Positions 42,587 to 48,221 of a stretch of DNA of 48,221 nt are shown here, one piece after another. The notes beneath the pieces are model-generated. The model had not been told where the DNA came from, made no database searches, and was given only the letters and a program-made list of their open reading frames with translations. The stretch is taken from NCBI GenBank assembly GCA_903903925.1, contig CAIVAU010000177.1, positions 1 to 48,221 of the forward strand, written 5' to 3'. The position numbers and the translations under genes were made by a program. This stretch comes from an uncultured cyanobacterium (lineage in GTDB: Bacteria; Cyanobacteriota; Cyanobacteriia; Cyanobacteriales; Nostocaceae). Within the stretch, counting starts at the first letter, position 1, and each line of letters begins with the position of its first letter.

Positions 42587-44248
42587 ATGTCCAAAAAGAA
42601 ATCAAAATTTTTAATTCCTACTATTGGCACTACCGTGATTGTGGCAGGGGGTGTTGCTGCCTACATGTATTTTAAGGGTGGTCCTACTGGAAATATATCA
42701 GGCGCTTTAGACAGTGCCAAATTAGTGCCAAATGAAGCGATCATGGCAACTTATATTTCCACTGACCCTAAAGCTTGGGCCAAGTTACAGCAGTTTGATA
42801 CCCAAGAAGCACAACAACTAGTGGCAAAGGGACTCAGTAACTTAAATCAAGGTTCATTAACTGATAGCAATATTTCCTATGAAGATCTAAAACCTTGGGT
42901 CGGTGGAGTGATGATTGCTCTGCTACCACCAAGTCCAGCTAAAGGGGTGCAAAATGCTCCACAAGCACCACAAGAAATGAATCATATGCTCATGGTAGTG
43001 GGGATTAAGGACAAACTGAGCGCCCTGAATTTTGCGAATAAATTGAAGTCAGGAAAGGACGTTAAAACTCAAGAAATTGACTATAAAGGCGAAAAAATTA
43101 CCGAAACAACACTCAAGAATGCATCAACTTACAGTGCAATTTTGAATAATACCTATTTGGTATTGGCGCAGGAAAAGCAAGCTGTAGAACATGCTATTGA
43201 CACCTATAAAGGAGAGCCTTCCTTTGCAAGTAAAGAAGGTGCTAGTAGCCTATTGAAAACAGGAGTGGAAATCGAAAACACTTTGGCACAGGTTTATGTG
43301 CCAGATTATACAGATATGGTACAAAAAATAAGTGCCACAAACCCGAAAGCAACGCAGTCACTCCCACACAGCTTGTCACAATTGAAACAAGTGAAATCTA
43401 TGGTAGCAGGTGTAGGGGTTGATGATGTGGGTGTACGGACGGTGGCGATCGCTAACCTAGACCCACAACTGGTGAAATTCCAGTATCAAAATTCTGCTGA
43501 TCGGGTGGTATCTCAATTACCAGCCCAGACGATCGCCCTTGTGAGTGGACAGGGGATCAGCAGTTGGTGGTCAGCATTTGTAGAACAATCGAAAGATGAT
43601 CCAGGATTTAACCAAACACTACAGCAAGCACGATTGCAAATGAAATTTGTCAACATTGACCTGGATAAAGATGTTTTTGGTTGGATGAATGGGGAATTTG
43701 CGATCGCCGCCATTCCATCGAATCAGGGTGCGTTGTCTCCTATTGGTTTTGGGGGGGTCTTGGTATTTCATACAAGCGATCGCCAAACGGCTGAAACCAC
43801 ATTGACCAAACTAGATGCCCTTGCCAAAGGACAACAAATCAACATCACCCAAAGAAGTATTGACGGTAAAGACGTAACAGAATGGCAAGTTCCTCAACAA
43901 GGAGCTTTATTAGCACACGGTTGGCTGGATCAAGATACTGTATTTGTGGCTCTTGGTGGATCGGTAGCTGATGCGATCGCAGGTCCTCAGGCTCAGTCTT
44001 TAGAGAGTAGCGAACAATTCAAAACTGTCACAAGCTCTTTGCAAAAGCCAAATGGCGGTTACTTTTACTTAGACATTGACAAAACCGTGTCCTTGTTAAA
44101 TCGGTTTCCGACTGCACAAAAGCAACCGCTTTCCCCCGAAACCACTGCTATTCTGCATTCTATTCGTAGTTTAGGAGTTACTGCTATAAACCCCGACAAG
44201 TCTACCAGTAAAGTCGAGATGTCGTTAGCACTCAAGCGGAAAACATAG
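42587..44248 (+). CDS. DUF3352 domain protein, membrane-anchored
   Basis: The 553-residue protein has a short basic N-terminus (MSKKKSK), a single hydrophobic anchor at 9-27 (LIPTIGTTVIVAGGVAAYMYF) and a long extracytoplasmic region. Conserved elements include LVPNEAIMATYISTDPKAWAKL, LKPWVGGVMIALLPP and TYLVLAQEKQAVEHAIDTYKG, with the later halves showing the internal repeat typical of DUF3352, a family common in cyanobacteria with unknown function. The location is probably periplasmic or thylakoid lumenal. The stop codon is 9 bp before the large heptamer array. Confidence 0.88.
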   Translation: MSKKKSKFLIPTIGTTVIVAGGVAAYMYFKGGPTGNISGALDSAKLVPNEAIMATYISTDPKAWAKLQQFDTQEAQQLVAKGLSNLNQGSLTDSNISYEDLKPWVGGVMIALLPPSPAKGVQNAPQAPQEMNHMLMVVGIKDKLSALNFANKLKSGKDVKTQEIDYKGEKITETTLKNASTYSAILNNTYLVLAQEKQAVEHAIDTYKGEPSFASKEGASSLLKTGVEIENTLAQVYVPDYTDMVQKISATNPKATQSLPHSLSQLKQVKSMVAGVGVDDVGVRTVAIANLDPQLVKFQYQNSADRVVSQLPAQTIALVSGQGISSWWSAFVEQSKDDPGFNQTLQQARLQMKFVNIDLDKDVFGWMNGEFAIAAIPSNQGALSPIGFGGVLVFHTSDRQTAETTLTKLDALAKGQQINITQRSIDGKDVTEWQVPQQGALLAHGWLDQDTVFVALGGSVADAIAGPQAQSLESSEQFKTVTSSLQKPNGGYFYLDIDKTVSLLNRFPTAQKQPLSPETTAILHSIRSLGVTAINPDKSTSKVEMSLALKRKT

Positions 44249-44256
44249 GGCAGAAT

Positions 44257-44452
<196 letters not shown>

Positions 44453-44467
<15 letters not shown>

Positions 44468-45613
44468 AATGGCAGGGCGACGGACGGTTCCGGCTAGTAC
44501 TGCAATTATTGTGCTTAAGATAACGACAATACTTAAAGCACGGGGGAGGGTAAGCAAATCGCTGGCAAATCCAATTAAGGGTGGTCCGAAGAGGAATCCA
44601 GAGTAGCCAGTAGTGGTCACTGCGGCGAGGGAAAGACCAGGAGGTATTCCAGGGGTGCGTCCAGCCGCGCTAAATACTATCGGAATAATGGTCGAAAAGC
44701 CAACACCGACGCAGGCAAAGCCGATCAGCGCCGCAACTGGCTGGGCAATGATCAAAGATAACCCCAACCCTGTAGCAGCGACGATGCCACCAAGGCGTAC
44801 CATCCTGACTGGACCTAAACGCTGGGTCAGCCAGTCACCTGTAAATCGAAACACAGCCATTGCTAATGAAAAAACTGAATATCCGGCTGCTGCCAGTCCC
44901 AGTCCAGTACCAAGGGTTTTCCGGAGGTAGATTGCGCTCCAGTCTGCCATTGCGCCTTCTCCCACTAGAGCGCAAAATGCCACCGCTCCGAGACCGAGGA
45001 GAGCTCGTGTCGGTACGACAAATGCGGGTTCATGGCTAACGGCGTCGATACCTGCTGACAATAGCCGACGTGACGCAAAAATTGTCACTATTCCTAATAG
45101 GAGTGCGACGCCGACCAAGTGTGGAATAGGATCGATTCCCGCAGAAGCCAACAGACCACTACCAGATGCACCAGCCATGCCCCCAACGCTGAACCAGCCA
45201 TGAAATGATGACATAATTGGTCGCTGGTAACGCTTCTCGACAGCAATGCCTTGGGCATTCATCGCCACATCCATTGCTCCGTTAAAAGCACCAAACAACA
45301 CTAATACCATTGCCAGTATTAACAGATTAGGGGCTAACGCCAGTAGGGGTAGGGTCGCGCAGTAGCCCAGCCCAGCTATTGTAGTGACCGACCGACTGCT
45401 GAAGCGGGTGAGTACCCACCCCGTTGTTGGCATACTCACTAACGCCCCAACAGCCATACCCGTTATAGCAACTCCTAATGCACCATTACTCAACCCAAGT
45501 TTCTGTTGTATAACTGGGATGCGTGTCACCCAATTAGCAAATACAGCACCATTAACGAAAAACATTCCTGCCACCGCAAGGCGGTTGCCCGATGCCCCAT
45601 GACCATTGCCCAT
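44453..45613 (-). CDS. MFS family transporter
   Basis: The 386-residue polytopic protein has about 12 helices in two halves. The first half contains FFVNGAVFANWVTRIPVIQQKLGLS and VGALVSMPTTGWVLTRFSSRSV (loop 2-3 MFS motif); the second contains ALVGEGAMADWSAIYLRKTLG and FTGDWLTQRLGPVRMVRLGG. This subgroup resembles bacterial MFS proteins related to YbjJ/fucose permease-like transporters. Substrate unknown. The gene is visibly richer in G+C than its neighbours, so horizontal acquisition is possible. The last residues TPNS and the TAA at 44453-44455 are read from the first heptamers of the adjacent array, so the native C-terminus was replaced or trimmed. Confidence 0.9.
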
Positions 45614-45661
45614 TGCCCATTATTGCTCTATATTCTATTCATTTAGATTAAAATAATCGTG

Positions 45662-46582
45662 ATGACCGTTGCTGGAAAAACAACTCCTGGCTTAACTTCT
45701 CGCTTAGTGAATGGGGTATTGGCAATCAAACCTTTAGCCAACCTCGCAAAGCACCAGGCGAGGCAAATGATGATCAAACGTGCTGAGAAAATAGGGGTAT
45801 CTTGGACGCAAGAAGTACAGACATTACAAGCACATGATTGGGACAAAGAACTAGCTAAAGTCCAAAACCCCCAAGTCACCTACCCAGACTACTATCTTCG
45901 CTCATTCCATGCCTACGAAAAAGGCGATCTGTGCTGGGAAGCCGCCCTAGAAGTAGAAGTCGCCGCCTACACCGTCCACGCCAACATTTGGCCTCATGCA
46001 GGGGCACAAGGCGATCCAAAACTGCGCCAGAGTTACCACAATATCCTCACTAACTCCATTTCCTCTGAACCACAAGACATCCTAGACTTGGGTTGTAGTG
46101 TAGGTCTAAGTACCTTTGCCTTGCAATCCGTATACCCCCAAGCGAAAATCACTGGCTTAGACTTATCTCCTTACTTTTTAGCCGTTGCCGATTACCGCAC
46201 TCAGCAGCGCCACTGCAACATTAACTGGGTTCATGCTTCGGCTGAATCAACTGGGCTACCAGATGCCTCGTTTGATTTAATCTCCATGTTCTTGATGTGC
46301 CATGAACTGCCACAATCAGCGACCCAGCAGATTTTTGCTGAAGCACGGCGTTTACTAAGGTCGTCGGGTCACTTAGCAATTATGGACATGAATCCTAAAT
46401 CAGCAATCTACAAGAAAATGCCGCCCTACATTTTAACTCTGCTCAAAAGTACTGAACCGTACTTAGATGAATATTTTACTTTGGATATTGAGCAGACACT
46501 TGTTGAAGCGGGTTTCAATGCGCCGACGATCACTGAAAATAGCCCCCGTCACCGTACGATCATTGCTCAGACCCCTACGTGA
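45662..46582 (+). CDS. Class I SAM-dependent methyltransferase
   Basis: The 306-residue protein has an N-terminal helical extension (about 1-130, including RSFHAYEKGDLCWEAALEVE) followed by a Rossmann methyltransferase domain: DILDLGCSVGLSTFAL (motif I), KITGLDLSPYFLAVA, INWVHASAESTGLPDASFDLISMF (motifs II-IV) and LLRSSGHLAIMDMNP. A GTG 3 nt upstream is an alternative start. The natural substrate is unknown; the N-terminal extension is shared with cyanobacterial and plant-type homologs as far as I recall. It overlaps the downstream PrsW gene by 4 bp (GTGA), so the two are coupled. Confidence 0.88.
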   Translation: MTVAGKTTPGLTSRLVNGVLAIKPLANLAKHQARQMMIKRAEKIGVSWTQEVQTLQAHDWDKELAKVQNPQVTYPDYYLRSFHAYEKGDLCWEAALEVEVAAYTVHANIWPHAGAQGDPKLRQSYHNILTNSISSEPQDILDLGCSVGLSTFALQSVYPQAKITGLDLSPYFLAVADYRTQQRHCNINWVHASAESTGLPDASFDLISMFLMCHELPQSATQQIFAEARRLLRSSGHLAIMDMNPKSAIYKKMPPYILTLLKSTEPYLDEYFTLDIEQTLVEAGFNAPTITENSPRHRTIIAQTPT

Positions 46583-47535
46583 CTGAATTGCTGTGGGCAG
46601 TATTGCCACCGTTGCTGCTTTTAATCTACTATTATTACCGCACCCCAACTGCCCCATCTCTAGCGCGGGTGCTATTGTTTTTTATCTTTGGGACAGTATC
46701 CGGTTTATTGTCCCTTGGACTAGAGCGGGTTTTTGAAAATGTCGCTAACTTGGTTGTAGACTGGGGAAAAATAGAGCGATCTCTTGCAGGTAATGCCCTG
46801 AGGCAGCTTCTTGAAGTAGGTTCTCTCGAAGAAGGCTGCAAGTTCATAGCAGTTTTTATCCCAATCTACTATCTTCGACGTCGCTATAGATTGCGTCCCA
46901 GCACTGTTTTCCTGTTTACTATAGCCGTTGCTGTTGGATTCACTGCTGAAGAAAACTTGGTTTACTTTTTCTATGGCACAGCATCAATTTTTGAGCGTGT
47001 CATTAGTACGCCAGTTCATGCCATGTTCTCAGCCCCCTGGGGATATGCTCTAGGAATAACTTTTTGGTCGCATACTCATAGCCACAAAGACAGAAAGCTT
47101 GTTCTCTTGGCTTGGCTCAATTCTGTCATTTGTCATGCCTTGGTTAACATTCTATCTAGTACTGGACGTTATCCACCATTGCATTTGCTGAGCTACGGTT
47201 TGTTTCCATTCCTTTTATGGATGTTTTGGCGAATGGAACAATTATTGCAAAAATCGTTAGGCAACCCTCCCATAACCCTGATTACTGGCAATAAATCCTA
47301 TCAACGTTACTGGCAAAAAGGTTTGGTACTGTTTGCCCTTATGCTTGGGGGAAACGCTATTTTTGGCATCTTTCTCTTAGTAGAAAATGTAAGCTTTTTA
47401 AGTCATCAGCAAATTTTTCAAATTCCCGTTTTGTCGTTTATACTAAGCCGCTTACTGCTCAATATATTTTTCGGATTTTTGGCGTGGGTAATTTATCGTT
47501 ATTTACGACAGTTGGCACGCCACCGATTTCTTTAA
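46579..47535 (+). CDS. PrsW family intramembrane metalloprotease
   Basis: The 318-residue membrane protein has PrsW/CPBP-type motifs on helices: EEGCK (84-88), FTAEEN (121-126) and a conserved His in PVHAMF (H147), with HTHSHK following. These residues form the glutamate/histidine active site of the PrsW (glutamic-type, formerly metalloprotease) family, which cleaves membrane anchors such as anti-sigma factors in Bacillus. It starts with GTG 46579, which overlaps the TGA of the methyltransferase. A target cannot be named from this window. A hairpin with a T-run follows 200 bp later. Confidence 0.85.
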   Translation: MTELLWAVLPPLLLLIYYYYRTPTAPSLARVLLFFIFGTVSGLLSLGLERVFENVANLVVDWGKIERSLAGNALRQLLEVGSLEEGCKFIAVFIPIYYLRRRYRLRPSTVFLFTIAVAVGFTAEENLVYFFYGTASIFERVISTPVHAMFSAPWGYALGITFWSHTHSHKDRKLVLLAWLNSVICHALVNILSSTGRYPPLHLLSYGLFPFLLWMFWRMEQLLQKSLGNPPITLITGNKSYQRYWQKGLVLFALMLGGNAIFGIFLLVENVSFLSHQQIFQIPVLSFILSRLLLNIFFGFLAWVIYRYLRQLARHRFL

Positions 47536-47738
47536 ATTGGGGGGAAGTTTAGTTAAAGTCTTTGCAAAAAACTGGGATGCTTACGGAAGCGATCGCCATC
47601 ATGTCACCCCAGTTGCGATGTCCTTGCTCAAAAAAGATGATATTTCAGGAAGAAAGAAAACTGAGGTTGTATCTATCAATTGTAAGACGATTATTAAGTT
47701 ATATAGGAACATTTCAATATAGTAGGTCAATTTCAAAC

Positions 47739-47766
47739 AAAGACCGCACGCTTGTCTTTTTTTTTG
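47739..47766 (+). terminator. Intrinsic terminator downstream of the methyltransferase-PrsW pair
   Basis: AAAGAC (47739-47744), 9-nt loop CGCACGCTT and GTCTTT (47754-47759), followed by a run of T to 47765. The stem is short, but the T-run of about nine makes this the best intrinsic terminator in the window. It lies 200 bp after the PrsW stop codon; the region 47536-47738 between them has no convincing gene. Confidence 0.55.
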
Positions 47767-47904
47767 TGTTTATGTGTCTCAGTGGAATTAGGGATTGCTG
47801 TAGTTACTGCCCATCAAGATACTTAGTTGCTTCTCAATCTCAGTTGTTAATTCGCTACTTAGCTTGGGAATACTCTATGTAGTGGGTATTTAAACAGCTA
47901 CCAG

Positions 47905-48057
47905 ATGAATGTAACGACAACTAGAACTGGGAGAATTGCCAGCATCATTGAGAAGCGCCGTCCCCTAGCCCAGAAAATTGAGAGGGTGGAGGCGAATTTG
48001 AAATCTCTTGACTCAGCACTTTGTCATCTAGAGCGCCGGTCAAGTACAAGTAGTTGA
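47905..48057 (+). CDS. Short coiled-coil-like protein, 50 residues
   Basis: A complete ATG-to-TGA frame encodes MNVTTTRTGRIASIIEKRR followed by PLAQKIERVEANLKSLDSAL, CHLERRSSTSS. The heptad-like spacing of I/L/V and A with charged residues suggests an amphipathic helix. It resembles the N-terminal helix of several bacterial dynamin-like or SMC-like proteins, but that is a weak impression; it could be a free-standing small protein or the start of a truncated gene. Its last codons, LERRSS, are encoded by CTAGAGCGCCGGTC, which recurs inverted at the window's right edge as the end of a convergent gene. Confidence 0.45.
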   Translation: MNVTTTRTGRIASIIEKRRPLAQKIERVEANLKSLDSALCHLERRSSTSS

Positions 48058-48191
48058 CGTAAAGCGCAACATATGCATATTACGTAAACCGAACTTTTAT
48101 GCACTGAGTTTTAATGCGATCGCCCTTAACTAGACTTAAAAATTGAGCTAGAAATAGACGTTTTGTCCTACTACACATAATTCTGTTTTTG

Positions 48192-48221
48192 TCAATATCT
48201 TCTACTCGACCGGCGCTCTAG
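48192..48221 (-). CDS. 3' end of a convergent gene sharing its C-terminus with the 50-residue ORF
   Basis: Minus-strand codons from the right edge read LERRSSRRY and stop at TGA 48192-48194. The 14 bp at 48208-48221 are the exact inverted copy of 48028-48041, and similarity continues for about 15 bp more at reduced identity (TCRAGTASAAG, TTGAC). Only the end is in the window, so the identity of the gene is unknown; it may be a paralog of the 50-residue ORF. Confidence 0.4.
   Translation of the reverse strand, partial: LERRSSRRY

Noticed and set aside
47562..47882. 106-codon plus-strand ORF after PrsW
   Set aside because: Cysteine-rich, low-quality composition, runs through the T-run of the terminator, and no family features.

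Overview
The window looks like chromosome from a filamentous, probably Nostocales-type cyanobacterium. The clues are frequent HIP1 octamers (GCGATCGC, e.g. inside secA and the DUF3352 gene), heptanucleotide repeats (GGGAGCA and YAGGAGT families) at many gene borders, a SecA without the C-terminal zinc-binding tail, and cyanobacterial family members such as DUF3352, an ABC1/UbiB kinase and PrsW. No rRNA, tRNA or CRISPR array was found.

Layout. 1-215: a decayed Gfo/Idh/MocA oxidoreductase end. 443-3235: secA. 3326-5525 (minus): a small membrane protein and an ABC1/UbiB kinase. 6037-10993 (plus): an unusual cassette of two paralogous secreted proteins flanking a GT39-like membrane glycosyltransferase, with a PvuII-type DNA methyltransferase starting 1 nt after the second paralog. 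11236-35127 (minus): a continuous unidirectional block of about 24 kb for surface polysaccharide. It encodes an alpha/beta hydrolase, UDP-galactopyranose mutase, two GlfT2-like galactofuranosyltransferases, a HAD-fold protein, a methyltransferase overlapping a Wzt-type ATPase, RfbC/RfbA, three GT2 enzymes, a Wzm-type permease, an acetyltransferase, an O-antigen ligase, a Wzc-type BY-kinase and two GT4 enzymes. 35834-47535: housekeeping and accessory genes (MATE, GNAT, desaturase, M1 aminopeptidase with HEAT repeats, DUF3352, MFS, methyltransferase, PrsW). 47905-48221: a 50-codon ORF and the end of a convergent gene that share a C-terminal sequence.

How the genes fit together. Glf makes UDP-galactofuranose, the GlfT2-like enzymes probably polymerise it, RfbA/RfbC serve dTDP-rhamnose (RfbB/RfbD are not here), and Wzm/Wzt would export the glycan. 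The Wzt has a C-terminal extension and overlaps a methyltransferase, as expected for export gated by a methylated chain end. O-antigen ligase and Wzc belong to a second, polymerase/co-polymerase style of assembly, so the block may be composite.

Most interesting signals: (i) a 122-bp element with 17-bp terminal inverted repeats and a duplicated TAGC, inserted in frame in one of two tandem GT2 paralogs and adding exactly 42 residues; (ii) repeat DNA supplying C-termini or stop codons of at least three genes; (iii) inverted copies of a 61-68 bp element bracketing the Wzc gene; (iv) the duplicated secreted-protein/GT39 cassette; (v) a chimeric remnant carrying a copy of the Wzt gene start; (vi) the convergent small genes at the right edge.
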